Shown here piece by piece: positions 29,438 through 38,600 of a stretch of DNA of 64,000 bases; the stretch's first letter is position 1; each line of letters starts with the position of its first letter. Position numbers and translations under genes: made by a program. Source of the DNA: Sphingobium wenxiniae (GTDB taxonomy: Bacteria > Pseudomonadota > Alphaproteobacteria > Sphingomonadales > Sphingomonadaceae); contig NZ_VLKK01000001.1 in assembly GCF_007830065.1 (NCBI RefSeq), positions 186,001 to 250,000 on the forward strand, given 5' to 3'. Under the pieces are notes generated by a model. That model was not told the origin of the DNA. It worked only from the letters and a program-made list of their open reading frames with translations, and searched no databases.

Positions 29438-30151
29438 ATGACCGATACTCTTCCCCTTTCCGGCAAGCTCGCGCTCGTGACCGGCGCCAGCCGGGGCATC
29501 GGCGCCGCCACGGCTGAAGCGCTGGCGGCGGCGGGTGCGCATGTCATCCTCACCGCCCGCACCAGCGGCGGACTGGAGGAAGTGGAGGAACGCATCCATG
29601 AAGCGGGCGGCCATGCCACCATCGCCCCGCTCGACCTGATCGACGGCGAGAGCATCGGCCGTCTGGCGCAGGCCATCGGCGGCCGCTGGCAGGCGCTGGA
29701 CATTCTTGTCCTCAACGCCGCCACGCTGGGTTCCCTGGCCTCTGTCCCGGCCATCGACGCCAAGGAATTCGCGCGCCTGCTGATGCTCAACATCGCCGCG
29801 CCGCAAGCCTTGGTCGCCGCCTTCGACACCATGCTCCGCGCCAGCAAGGATGCGCGAGTCGTGGCGCTGACCTCCTCGGTCGCTGCCACGCCGCGCGCTT
29901 ATTGGGGCGCCTATGGCGCATCCAAGGCGGCGCTGGAAACGCTGGTCGGCGCCTATGGCGAGGAAGTGAGGAACATCTCCGCCATCCGCACGCATATCGT
30001 CGATCCCGGCGCGACCCGCACGGCCATGCGCGCCCGCGCCTTCCCCGGCGAAGACCCCGCGACGCTCAAGGAACCGAAGGTGGTGGCCGACGCCATCGTC
30101 GACATGATCCGCGCCGACACGCCGACCGGTTTCCGCACGCGGATCGGCTGA
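29438..30151 (+). CDS. Short-chain dehydrogenase/reductase
   Basis: This encodes 237 residues of a classical SDR. The cofactor motif is TGASRGIGAA (residues about 15-24), NAA lies near 93, and the catalytic Tyr-Lys pair is in YGASKAALE (Tyr 159, Lys 163), with the preceding Ser in TSSVAAT. The Rossmann fold binds NAD(P)H. The substrate is not deducible. The gene begins 79 bp after purF and is probably cotranscribed with it. It ends 3 bp from the convergent cfa stop. Confidence 0.9.
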   Translation: MTDTLPLSGKLALVTGASRGIGAATAEALAAAGAHVILTARTSGGLEEVEERIHEAGGHATIAPLDLIDGESIGRLAQAIGGRWQALDILVLNAATLGSLASVPAIDAKEFARLLMLNIAAPQALVAAFDTMLRASKDARVVALTSSVAATPRAYWGAYGASKAALETLVGAYGEEVRNISAIRTHIVDPGATRTAMRARAFPGEDPATLKEPKVVADAIVDMIRADTPTGFRTRIG

Positions 30152-30154
30152 ACC

Positions 30155-31420
30155 TCAGCCCGGCTTTACCAGCGTCACCTGCGCGACGTCGATGGTGCCG
30201 CCCAGGAATCCCCCTTCGCAATACATCAGATAATAGCGCCACAGGTCCACGAAATGCCGGTCGAAACTGGCGGGCAACTGTCCCGCATCGACCACGCGCT
30301 CGAACCGTTCGCGCCAGCGCCGCAGCGTTTCGGCATAGTGCAGGCCAAAGCGTGACACGTCCCGCCACTCCAGCCCCTGCTGCTCCGCCATGGCGCGGAA
30401 CCGGCTTTCCGAAATCAGCATGCCGCCGGGGAAGATATAGGTCTGGATGAAATCCGCGCCCCGGGCATAGCCTTCGAATATCGCGTCATCCATCAGGATA
30501 TACTGGATCGCCGCCCGTCCGCCCGGCTTCAGCAGGCGATGGATGGCGGCCAGATAATCGGGCCAGTAACGCTGCCCCACCGCTTCCACCATTTCCACAC
30601 TGGCGATGGCGTCATATTGCCCCACGGCATCGCGATAGTCGGTCAGCAGGATGCTCGCGCCCGATCCCAGCCTGTCGCGCGCATAATCCGCCTGCTCGGT
30701 GGAAAGCGTCAGGCCGTCATAGCGCACCGCCCACCGCTCCATCGCCCGTTCGCCAAGCCCGCCCCAGCCGCATCCGATCTCCAGCAGGGAAGCCCCATCC
30801 CGCAGAGCGAGCCGATCCAGGATCGCGTCGGCCTTGCGCCGCTGCGCCGCCTCCAGACTCTCCGACCGGTCGGCGGGATCGATGAACAGCGCGCTCGAAT
30901 AATGCATGTCCGCATCGAGCCACAGCGCATAGAAATCATTGCCCAGATCATAATGATAGGCGATGTTCCGGCGCGATCCGATCCGGCTGTTCCGCCGCGC
31001 CCAGTGCAGCGCGCGCCCGGCCCATCGCGCGGGGCCGCGGGGCCGCGCGACATTGCCCAGCGCCTCGGCATTCCGCATGAACAGGGCGAACAGAGGGACC
31101 GGATCGGGACTCGTCCATTCCCCCGCCGCCCAGGCGCGATACCAGCCGACCGATCCGCCCGTCGCCAGCCGCAGCAGCGCACGCCAGTGGACCACATGCA
31201 CTTCGCACACCGGCCCCGGAGCGCGCCCGCCCAATATCCGCCGCGTTCCGTCCGGCAGCAGGGCCTCCAGCGCGCCTGCCTCCAATCCCTTGTCGATCCG
31301 GTCCAGCAGCCTGTGAAAGCGCGGTCCCACCATCCGCGCCAGCAGGCTGGCGGGTCCATGGGAGGGTGGACGCCGGGTGCCCAGCGCCGCCTTTCCCCTT
31401 CGGGGTTCGATCGCGTTCAT
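30155..31420 (-). CDS. Cyclopropane-fatty-acyl-phospholipid synthase family methyltransferase
   Basis: This encodes 421 residues. An N-terminal lipid-binding region (about 25-130) precedes the CFAS methyltransferase. Signatures are NIAYHYDLGNDFYALWLD with the MHYSSALF that follows, the SAM motif LLEIGCGWGGLGERA, and IASVEMVEAVGQRYWPDY. The C terminus has IQTYIFPGGMLIS and FDRHFVDLWRYYLMYCEGGF. It adds a methylene bridge from SAM to unsaturated membrane lipids, important for stress. The ATG at 31420 begins the family-like part, and a further 53-residue upstream reading is unlikely. It is divergent from rppH. Confidence 0.93.
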   Translation of the reverse strand: MNAIEPRRGKAALGTRRPPSHGPASLLARMVGPRFHRLLDRIDKGLEAGALEALLPDGTRRILGGRAPGPVCEVHVVHWRALLRLATGGSVGWYRAWAAGEWTSPDPVPLFALFMRNAEALGNVARPRGPARWAGRALHWARRNSRIGSRRNIAYHYDLGNDFYALWLDADMHYSSALFIDPADRSESLEAAQRRKADAILDRLALRDGASLLEIGCGWGGLGERAMERWAVRYDGLTLSTEQADYARDRLGSGASILLTDYRDAVGQYDAIASVEMVEAVGQRYWPDYLAAIHRLLKPGGRAAIQYILMDDAIFEGYARGADFIQTYIFPGGMLISESRFRAMAEQQGLEWRDVSRFGLHYAETLRRWRERFERVVDAGQLPASFDRHFVDLWRYYLMYCEGGFLGGTIDVAQVTLVKPG

Positions 31421-31577
31421 GACGTTCGTCTCTGCCTCATGCCGGCGCGGCCCGCAATGGCGCATGGAATCCGATTCGATCCATGGACGCGCGACGCAAC
31501 CGGGCTTATCTCCTGTCTCGATCAGCAATAGCGCCCGCGTCACGGCGGGACGATGAAGATAGGGATTCACGGCGTCC

Positions 31578-32054
31578 ATGCCAAAGGATGAAGATCGCGG
31601 CTATCGCCCCTGCGTAGGCATCATGCTCGTCAACATGGACGGGCAGGTCTTCGTGGGCCAGAGAATCGACAACAGGGCCGACGCCTGGCAGATGCCCCAG
31701 GGCGGCATAGACGAGGACGAGGACCCGAAAGCGGCGGCCTTGCGCGAACTGGGCGAGGAAACGGGCATCACCCGCAAGCTTGTGGAAATCATCGCCAAGG
31801 CGCGCGACGAGCATTTCTATGACCTGCCGCCTGAATTGATCGGCCAGATCTGGGGCGGCAAATATCGCGGCCAGCGGCAGATATGGTTCCTCGCCCGCTT
31901 CCTGGGCCAGGACAGCGACATCAATATCGAAACGCCGCACCCGGAATTTCGCGCATGGAAATGGACCGCGCCCGAAACGCTGCCGGACCTGATCGTCCCC
32001 TTCAAACGCAAGCTCTATCGCGACATATTGCACGAATTCCAGTCGCTCATCTGA
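31578..32054 (+). CDS. rppH: RNA pyrophosphohydrolase
   Basis: This encodes 158 residues of the Nudix family. It has the RppH start GYRPCVGIMLVN, VFVGQRID, WQMPQGGIDEDEDPKAAALRELGEETGI (the Nudix box), and IWGGKYRGQRQIWFLARF. It removes pyrophosphate from 5' triphosphate mRNA ends and so triggers RNase E decay. Start 31578 is the ATG with the conserved N terminus. Confidence 0.95.
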   Translation: MPKDEDRGYRPCVGIMLVNMDGQVFVGQRIDNRADAWQMPQGGIDEDEDPKAAALRELGEETGITRKLVEIIAKARDEHFYDLPPELIGQIWGGKYRGQRQIWFLARFLGQDSDINIETPHPEFRAWKWTAPETLPDLIVPFKRKLYRDILHEFQSLI

Positions 32055-32096
32055 ACGGTTCATCCCATCGGGGTTAAATTTCCCGGACGAGCGGCT

Positions 32097-33008
32097 ATGA
32101 CGCCCCCCATGCGTCATTCTCTGTTTCTGCTGCCTTTTTTCTTCACGTCCGTCGCCCGCGCGGAGGAGCCGCCGCTCCTGCCGCCCGCCGTTCGGGAAAT
32201 GCTGGAAGCCGCCATCGCTAACGGCAATGAGACGGAGATCGTCACCATCGCCAAGATCGCGCGGCAGACCAACCCCGCCTCCTCCGACGAAATCCAGCGG
32301 ATGGTGACGAGCTGGAAAGACCGGACGAAAGCCACCCATGACGCGGTGATTCGCGAAGCCCGCTTCACGGACCTCTGGACCGGGCGGATCGAGGCGGGCG
32401 GTTTCCGCTCCACCGGCTCCACCAGCGAAATCGGCATCAGCGCCAATGCGACGGCGACCCGGACAGGCATCGAATGGTCGCACAAGCTGACCGCCAGCGC
32501 CGACTATCGCCGCGCCAACGGCGTCACGTCGCGCGAACGCTATTTCGGCAGCTACGAGCCGCGCTATCAGTTCGATCCGCGCGGCTTCGCCTACGGCCTC
32601 GTCCAGTTCGAGCGGGACACGTCCATCGGCTATGACGAACGCTACACCGCATCGACCGGTATCGGCTACAAGCTGATCGTCAGCAAGAAAGTCGACCTGA
32701 CCGTGGATGCCGGTCCCGCCGTCCGCCATGCCAAATATGTGAGCGGCGAGCGCGAAACCAAGGTCGGGGGACGCGCTTCCATGGATCTGGCTTGGCGCAT
32801 CACGCCTACCCTGACCTTCAAGCAGACGGCGTCGGGCTATGCGGAAAGCCGGGTCTTCACGCTCAATTCCCTGACCGCGCTCGAAACCAAGGTGACGGAC
32901 CGCTGGTCGGCCGCCCTTTCCTACAACGTCCAATATGAATCGGAAACGCTGCTGTCCGACAAGGATTTCGACACGCTGAGTCGCCTGACCCTCAGCTATG
33001 ATTTCTGA
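32097..33008 (+). CDS. DUF481-family outer-membrane beta-barrel protein (YdiY-like)
   Basis: This encodes 303 residues. A signal peptide (SLFLLPFFFTSVARA) and a helical linker (about 25-80) precede a beta-barrel of DUF481 type. The barrel ends with a typical C-terminal aromatic, LTLSYDF. Repeated beta hairpins such as GIEWSHKLTASADYRR and FAYGLVQFERDTSIGYDERYTASTGIGY are visible. YdiY is described as salt-induced in related organisms. The exact role is unknown. The upstream start at 32097 or 32109 is possible. It follows rppH in the same direction. Confidence 0.85.
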   Translation: MTPPMRHSLFLLPFFFTSVARAEEPPLLPPAVREMLEAAIANGNETEIVTIAKIARQTNPASSDEIQRMVTSWKDRTKATHDAVIREARFTDLWTGRIEAGGFRSTGSTSEIGISANATATRTGIEWSHKLTASADYRRANGVTSRERYFGSYEPRYQFDPRGFAYGLVQFERDTSIGYDERYTASTGIGYKLIVSKKVDLTVDAGPAVRHAKYVSGERETKVGGRASMDLAWRITPTLTFKQTASGYAESRVFTLNSLTALETKVTDRWSAALSYNVQYESETLLSDKDFDTLSRLTLSYDF

Positions 33009-33099
33009 TTCTCCACCTGCAAATTTTACGCGATTACGCCGTTTACAAGCCCATCGTCATGCCATGATCCCTTCCGGCCATTTCCAGCCATTCCACATC

Positions 33100-33137
33100 G
33101 ATGCCAGCTTTCGCCGTCATGACGGCTGGGAGATGCC
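33100..33137. repeat. Fragment of the palindromic repeat family
   Basis: ATGCCAGCTTTCGCCGTCATGACGGCTGGGAGATGCC partly matches the arms of the repeats at 12733 and 17728, in rearranged order. It lies in the 236 bp gap before the M20 hydrolase and is decayed. Confidence 0.45.
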
Positions 33138-33244
33138 CGCCCACCACCCATGAAAGCCGTCCGGCCCGGAGGATTGCAAACGCCATAACCGCCAAATTTC
33201 ACGAGGGGTGGAGGGCCGCGCCGCGCTCTGTTAGACCATCGGAA

Positions 33245-34447
33245 ATGACAGCCATTTCACCCGCGGAACAGGCCGTTCTGGACCATGTATCGGCAGCGCC
33301 GATGCTGGAACAGGTGCAGGCGTGGGCCGCGGTCAACAGCGGGTCGCGCAATCTGGACGGCCTTGCCCGGCTGGCCGCGATGCTGGCCGACGCCTTTTCC
33401 GCCCTGCCTGGCCACATTCGCCTGATCGATCCTGCGCCCGTCGAGAGCGTCTCCCCCGACGGCGTGCTGTTGCAGGTCGGCCATGGCCGCCACCTCTTCC
33501 TTTCCGTCCGTTCCGAAGCGCCGGTCCGCGTCCTGCTGACCGGCCATATGGACACGGTCTTCGCCGCCGATCACCCCTTCCAGGCGCAGCGATGGCTGGA
33601 CGACGCGGTGCTGAACGGCCCCGGCGTCGCAGATATGAAAGGCGGTCTCGCCATCATGCTCGCCGCGCTTCAGGCCGTGGAAACATGGGAAGGCCGCGCC
33701 GCGCTGGGCTATGATGTCGTCATCAACAGCGATGAGGAAGTGGGCAGCGCCTCCTCCGCCGGCCTGCTGCGGCAGAGGGCGGCGGGCAAGGTCGCGGCCT
33801 TCACCTATGAACCCGCTCTCCCCGACGGCACGCTGGCAGGCGCGCGGGCGGGCAGCGGCAATTTCTCCATCATCGTCACGGGCCGCAGCGCCCATGCCGG
33901 CCGCAATCCCAACGAAGGCCGTAACGCCCTGCTCGCCGCCGCCGACCTCGCACTGCGCCTCAAAGCGGCGAGCGGCAGCGGCTTTTCCTGCAACCCGGCG
34001 CGAATCGATGGGGGCGGCCCCAATAATGTCGTGCCCGATCACGCCATTCTCCGCGTCAATTTCCGGCCCCGCACCCCCGCCGACGAAATCGCCGTCCGCT
34101 GCCTGATCGAAAGCAGCATGGAAGCGGTCGCCCGCGACCATGAAGTCGCCATGCACCTCCATGGCGGCTTCGGGCGCCCGCCCAAGCCCATGGACGAAAA
34201 GGCGGAAAATCTCTTCAACCTCGTCCGCCGCTGCGGCGCGGATCTGGGCCTCTCGATCGACTGGCGCGACACGGGCGGGGTGTGCGACGGCAACAATATC
34301 GCGGCCTGCGGCGTGCCGGTGGTGGACACCATGGGCGCGCGGGGAGGCGCCATCCACAGCCCGGACGAATATCTGATGACCGACAGCCTGCCCGAACGCG
34401 CCCGCCTGTCCGCGCTGGCGCTGATGCGGATCGCGCAGGGGAAATAG
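33245..34447 (+). CDS. M20-family metallopeptidase/hydrolase next to astAB
   Basis: This encodes 400 residues. Motifs of the zinc-dependent M20 family are present: LLTGHMDTVF (zinc His and Asp), the metal-bridging GPGVADMKGG, INSDEEVGS (Glu pair), and a dimerisation domain with GRSAHAGRNPNEGRNA. C-terminal metal His is in GGAIHSPDEY. It removes acyl or peptide groups from amino acids. The gene precedes astA by 19 bp, so it likely acts on a succinylated or related arginine intermediate, but this is inference. The upstream in-frame start at 33101 would place a long non-conserved head. Confidence 0.85.
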   Translation: MTAISPAEQAVLDHVSAAPMLEQVQAWAAVNSGSRNLDGLARLAAMLADAFSALPGHIRLIDPAPVESVSPDGVLLQVGHGRHLFLSVRSEAPVRVLLTGHMDTVFAADHPFQAQRWLDDAVLNGPGVADMKGGLAIMLAALQAVETWEGRAALGYDVVINSDEEVGSASSAGLLRQRAAGKVAAFTYEPALPDGTLAGARAGSGNFSIIVTGRSAHAGRNPNEGRNALLAAADLALRLKAASGSGFSCNPARIDGGGPNNVVPDHAILRVNFRPRTPADEIAVRCLIESSMEAVARDHEVAMHLHGGFGRPPKPMDEKAENLFNLVRRCGADLGLSIDWRDTGGVCDGNNIAACGVPVVDTMGARGGAIHSPDEYLMTDSLPERARLSALALMRIAQGK

Positions 34448-34466
34448 AGCGAGAGAGGATGACGGC

Positions 34467-35486
34467 TTGACCTTCTTCATGCGGACCGCGCGGGCGGATG
34501 ATCTTCAGACCCTCTACGAAATGGCGAAGCTGACCGGCGGCGGCTTCACCAACCTGCCCCCCGACCGCAAAGCGCTGGCCGCCAAGCTCGAAAGGACCGA
34601 ACAGGCGCTGTCCCGCACAGACGAGAGCATCCAGGACGAACTGATCCTGATGGTGCTGGAAAACGCCCAGACCGGGCAGGTGCGCGGAACCTGCCAGATA
34701 TTCAGCATGGTGGGGCAAAGCTGGCCCTTCTATTCCTATCGCCTTGGCGTTCTGACTCAGCATAGCCGCGAACTCGGCCGCACCTTCCGCGCGCAGATGC
34801 TGTCGCTCACCACCGACCTTGAAGGCTCGACCGAAGTCGGCGGCCTCTTCCTCCACCCCCGCGAGCGCGCCGAAGGGCTGGGCCTGCTCCTCGCCCGCAG
34901 CCGCTATCTCTACATCCGCAACCACCGCCCGCGCTTCGGCAGCCAGATCATCGCGGAACTGCGCGGCGTCATCGACGAAGCGGGCGGATCGCCTTTCTGG
35001 GACGGCCTGGCCGGGCGTTTCTTCGGCATGAGCTTTCAGGAAGCGGATGAATTCAACGCCATCAACGGCAACCAGTTCATCGCCGACCTGATGCCCAAGA
35101 CGCCGATCTATACGGCCATGCTGACCGACAGCGCCCGCGCCGTCATCGGCCTGCCCCACCCCAATGGCCGCGCGGCAATGCGGATGCTGGAGACGGAAGG
35201 TTTCACCAACCCCGGCTATGTAGACATATTCGACGGCGGCCCGACCATGGTGGGCCAGATCGACTCGCTCCGCACCATCGCGCAGGCGCGCGACGTCACC
35301 CTTTCTGCCCTGCACGACAAAAGCGGGGACAAGATGCTGATCGCTACCGGCCGTCTTGCCGATTATCGCTGCACCTACGGCTTCGTGCGCGAGGGCGAGG
35401 ATGGCGCGATCTCGCTGGACGCGGACAGTGCGGCCCTGCTCGGCCTTGAGCCGGGCGAGACATTCAGCATGGCGGGGCGGGCATGA
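34467..35486 (+). CDS. astA: Arginine N-succinyltransferase
   Basis: This encodes 339 residues of the AstA family. Motifs are SYRLGVLTQHSRELGR, TDLEGSTEVGGLFLHPRERAEGLGLLLARSRYLYI, FWDGLAGRFFGMSFQEADEFNA and LMPKTPIYTAMLT. It transfers succinyl from succinyl-CoA to arginine, opening the AST pathway. A TTG at 34467 has GAGAGAGG upstream. An ATG at 34479 may be the true start. The stop overlaps the astB ATG. Confidence 0.94.
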   Translation: MTFFMRTARADDLQTLYEMAKLTGGGFTNLPPDRKALAAKLERTEQALSRTDESIQDELILMVLENAQTGQVRGTCQIFSMVGQSWPFYSYRLGVLTQHSRELGRTFRAQMLSLTTDLEGSTEVGGLFLHPRERAEGLGLLLARSRYLYIRNHRPRFGSQIIAELRGVIDEAGGSPFWDGLAGRFFGMSFQEADEFNAINGNQFIADLMPKTPIYTAMLTDSARAVIGLPHPNGRAAMRMLETEGFTNPGYVDIFDGGPTMVGQIDSLRTIAQARDVTLSALHDKSGDKMLIATGRLADYRCTYGFVREGEDGAISLDADSAALLGLEPGETFSMAGRA

Positions 35487-36742
35487 GCGTCAGGGAAATC
35501 AATTTCGACGGGCTGATCGGTCCCAGCCACAATTATGCGGGCCTCAGCCTGGGCAACCTCGCCTCCGCCCGCAATGCCGGAGCCGTATCCCGCCCCCGCG
35601 CCGCCGCGCTGCAAGGGCTGGAGAAAATGCGCGGCAACATTCGCCTGGGTCTGATGCAAGGGCTATTCCTGCCCCAATGGCGGCCCGATAACGCATGGCT
35701 GGCCTTGCTCGGCACCAATGTCAGCCATGCGGAGCCGCATATCCGCGCGGCCGCCATGTCCGCGTCCTCCATGTGGGCCGCCAACGCCGCGACCGTCTCC
35801 CCCGCGAGCGATACGAGCGACGGGCGCACGCACCTCACCGTCGCCAATCTCGTGACGATGCCCCACCGCAGCCATGAATGGCCCCAGACGCTTAAGCAGC
35901 TTCAGATCGCCTTCGGGGCCAGCGACGCCTTCACGGTCCACGGTCCCATTCCGGCCCCTTTCGGCGACGAAGGCGCGGCCAATCACATGCGCCTCGCCGA
36001 AAGCCACGGCGCGCCCGGTGTCGAGGTATTCGTTTACGGCCAGTCCGGCGGCCCCTTCCCCGCCCGCCAGCATGTCGAGGCCAGCAAAGCCGTCGCCCGC
36101 CTCCACAGACTCGCCCCCGCCCGCACCCTCTTCGTCCAGCAATCGGAGGAAGCCATCGCGGCGGGCGCCTTCCACAATGACGTGGTCGCCGTCGCCAATG
36201 AGCGCGTCCTCTTCACCCATGAACAGGCTTTCGCCGACAAGGAAGCGTTCTACACCGCCCTCAAGGCCGCGCTCCCCGGCGTCGAAATCGTCGAAGTCCC
36301 CGCCAGCGCGGTGAGCCTTGCCGACGCGATCCGCAGCTATCTCTTCAACGCGCAGCTCGTGACGCTTCCCGACGGAGTCATGGCGCTCATCCTTCCCACC
36401 GAAGCACGGGAAACGCCCGCCGTCTGGTCCTGGCTCGAACGGATGGTGGCGGGCAACGGCCCCATCCGCCGCCTGGTCCCCGTCGATGTGCGGCAATCCA
36501 TGGCGAACGGCGGCGGACCCGCCTGTCTGCGCCTGCGCGTCGTGGCCGATCCCGCCGATATCGACCCCCGCTTCCTTCTCGACGAAGCCAAGCTCGACCG
36601 CATCGCCGCCATCGTCGCGGATTACTGGCCGGAGGAAATCGCTCCGGCCGACCTTGCCGACACCCGGCTCATCGCGCGGATCGAACAATCATGGTTAACG
36701 CTGGTTGACCATTTGCAGCTTTCAGGCGACTTAATCCCATAG
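35483..36742 (+). CDS. astB: N-succinylarginine dihydrolase
   Basis: This encodes 419 residues. The start REINFDGLIGPSHNYAGLSLGNLAS is characteristic, as are QQSEEAIAAGAFHNDVVAVAN and the catalytic-Cys segment NGGGPACLRLRVV near the end. It hydrolyses succinylarginine to succinylornithine, ammonia and CO2. ATG 35483 overlaps the astA stop. The following astC/astD/astE genes are not next to it, so later steps are encoded elsewhere or by the M20 protein. Confidence 0.95.
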   Translation: MSVREINFDGLIGPSHNYAGLSLGNLASARNAGAVSRPRAAALQGLEKMRGNIRLGLMQGLFLPQWRPDNAWLALLGTNVSHAEPHIRAAAMSASSMWAANAATVSPASDTSDGRTHLTVANLVTMPHRSHEWPQTLKQLQIAFGASDAFTVHGPIPAPFGDEGAANHMRLAESHGAPGVEVFVYGQSGGPFPARQHVEASKAVARLHRLAPARTLFVQQSEEAIAAGAFHNDVVAVANERVLFTHEQAFADKEAFYTALKAALPGVEIVEVPASAVSLADAIRSYLFNAQLVTLPDGVMALILPTEARETPAVWSWLERMVAGNGPIRRLVPVDVRQSMANGGGPACLRLRVVADPADIDPRFLLDEAKLDRIAAIVADYWPEEIAPADLADTRLIARIEQSWLTLVDHLQLSGDLIP

Positions 36743-36774
36743 CGGCGGGCGGGTGATCGCCAGGTGGGACTGCA

Positions 36775-36996
36775 ATGGAACGGATCAAGCGCCTCTTCAC
36801 GATCAAGACCAAGTTCGAGGCGTTTCTGGTGATATACGCCCTGGCGCTCGGCGCGACGGAGCGGGGCGCGGTCTACATGCACCAATATCCCGGTTTCGGC
36901 GGCCAGTTGCTTGCGCTCGCCTGCACCGGCGCGGTGTTCATGGCGGGCGGCAAGATGCTGGACGCCGTGGACATGCAAAGAGCGCTGTCGCGCTGA
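36775..36996 (+). CDS. Small two-helix membrane protein, function unknown
   Basis: This encodes 73 residues with two hydrophobic segments (FEAFLVIYALALGA about 14-28 and LLALACTGAVFMAGGKM about 46-62) joined by a short loop with ERGAVYMHQYPGF. The N terminus is basic, suggesting a cytoplasmic start. I know similar short sphingomonad proteins but no function. It follows astB by 32 bp, so it may share its transcript. Confidence 0.75.
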   Translation: MERIKRLFTIKTKFEAFLVIYALALGATERGAVYMHQYPGFGGQLLALACTGAVFMAGGKMLDAVDMQRALSR

Positions 36997-37107
36997 TCTC
37001 TTCTCCTCGCTGACGCGGGATTCCTCCACTTTCGACACGTCTGCGTCTTCGCGCCCTGCCGCGCAGCTGTATCCTTTTCCAAATAACGATGAGGAAGGGG
37101 ATGATCG

Positions 37108-38010
37108 ATGTTGAACGATCGCTACGGCCGAAGCGTCCCGGCTGCCGAACTTGTCCGCAATTTCGCCCACTGGCGGGAAATCGGCGTGCAGGAACCGCTG
37201 CTGGTCACCCATCATGGACGGGAAACGCATATCTTCATGGGGCTTGACCATTTCCGCACGATGACGGTGAGCAGATCGGAAGCGGCGACCGGTCCCGACC
37301 TGCTGTCCCGCCTGCCGGCCTGGATTCATCAGGGCCTCATTCTGTGCCGCGCCGATTACACGATCGGCCATGTCAATCAGGCCGCGCTGGCCATGACGCG
37401 CCGGTGGGACAGGCATCTGGAGGGATTGCCGCTCTGGGAGGCCCTGCCGGAACTGACCGAATCCCTTACCCAGTCGCATATTCGGCACAGCATGATTTCG
37501 GGAGAAGGCAGCGCGGCCGACATCCCCTCCCCCTTCCGCGAAAATTGCTGGATTCGATTCGAAACCTTTCCCTTCCCGGAGGGCGTCGCCCTGTTGCTGA
37601 GCGACATCACCGACGATGTGCAACGGAACCGGCTGGCCGATGCGAAGGCGTCGTTGATGCAGGCGTTACGCGTTCACGGAGGCATAGGCCATTTGAAGGT
37701 GTCGAGCCGGGGATATATCGAGTTTGCGGACGACATGTTCTGCGCGATGATCGGACTGCCGCTGGATCGGCTGGTCCAGGTCAGTCTGGTGGAACTGGCC
37801 GACCTGCCCGCCCGGCCCCGGCTGCGCGAGGAACTGGAGCATGTCCTGCGCGGCGAAGGCGACCGCAGGATCGCCGCCAGCCTGCTGACCAACACCGGCT
37901 CCGTCATTCCCGCGGACATCGGCATCGCGCGATTACAGGGCATTTACGGGTCCGAAGGGGCGATTCTGGTCGTCACTCGCCGGGAGGAAACCGCAAATTC
38001 CGCAAAGTGA
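37108..38010 (+). CDS. Phd-like N-terminal domain fused to two PAS domains
   Basis: This encodes 300 residues. The first 52 (VPAAELVRNFAHWREIG, then PLLVTHHGRETHIFMGLDHFRTM) resemble Phd/YefM antitoxins, in which a helix-strand unit ends in a conserved HGR-x-x-x-x-x sequence and a short helix. Two PAS-like domains follow, about 68-170 (GLILCRADYTIGHVNQAALAMT) and about 190-290 (FADDMFCAMIGLPLDRLVQ). No toxin, kinase or output domain is seen. GGAAGGGG lies about 7 bases before the ATG. A DNA-binding sensor is possible but inferred from pattern only. Confidence 0.7.
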   Translation: MLNDRYGRSVPAAELVRNFAHWREIGVQEPLLVTHHGRETHIFMGLDHFRTMTVSRSEAATGPDLLSRLPAWIHQGLILCRADYTIGHVNQAALAMTRRWDRHLEGLPLWEALPELTESLTQSHIRHSMISGEGSAADIPSPFRENCWIRFETFPFPEGVALLLSDITDDVQRNRLADAKASLMQALRVHGGIGHLKVSSRGYIEFADDMFCAMIGLPLDRLVQVSLVELADLPARPRLREELEHVLRGEGDRRIAASLLTNTGSVIPADIGIARLQGIYGSEGAILVVTRREETANSAK

Positions 38011-38165
38011 ATCCATTCCGGAAGGAAAATCCAGGGTTTAGATAAGGAAGGCGCCTCATTTCGCTGCTGGGCAACCGTTGCCGCGAAACCATTTACGCAA
38101 ATCCTGCATAGTGGCTCCATTTATCGGAAAACCGGCCATTGAGCGGTCTTCGCTAGGCTGGCGGC

Positions 38166-38600
38166 ATGAAAAAGCGCCTTCATCCCGCCCGTCCGGCCCA
38201 GCCGTTCAAGCGCGACATGCGCGGCAGCGTCCTGGTGGAAGCCGCCATCGCGCTTCCTCTGCTTATCGCCCTGCTGCTGGGCATGGTGATCTACGGATCG
38301 TGGTTCATGACGGCGCACAGCCTGCAACAGGCCGCCAATGACGCCGCCCGCGCCGCTGTCGCAGGACTGGACGCGGCGGAGCGGCAAGCCCTTGCGCAAC
38401 AGACCGTGACCGCCAGCACGGCATCCCTTCCCCTACGCAACAGCAACCCGATCGGCGTGAACAGCAGCGAGAATGGCGGCTATTTTACGGTCACGCTCGA
38501 TTACGACCTGTCGGGCAACCCCCTCTTCTCGTCCTCCTTCATTCCCGTCCCCTCGCGCATCCTTGAACGCAGCGCCGTTATAAGGATCTATGAACGATGA
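38166..38600 (+). CDS. TadE-like pilus assembly protein
   Basis: This encodes 144 residues. The TadE signature is GSVLVEAAIALPLLIALLLGMVIYGSW, a conserved Glu in the type IV pilin-like segment that is processed and anchored in the membrane. Then LQQAANDAARAAVAGLD follows and the domain ends with a short beta region. TadE and TadG are minor pilin-like proteins of Flp pili. Only these two tad genes are here. The stop overlaps tadG by ATGA. Confidence 0.85.
   Translation: MKKRLHPARPAQPFKRDMRGSVLVEAAIALPLLIALLLGMVIYGSWFMTAHSLQQAANDAARAAVAGLDAAERQALAQQTVTASTASLPLRNSNPIGVNSSENGGYFTVTLDYDLSGNPLFSSSFIPVPSRILERSAVIRIYER

Noticed and set aside
27856-29889. Minus-strand ORF of 677 codons
   Set aside because: Antisense to purF and the SDR gene.
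31421-31579. N-terminal extension of the cfa-like gene to 31579
   Set aside because: The added 53 residues are not conserved in the family and cover the divergent promoter region with rppH.
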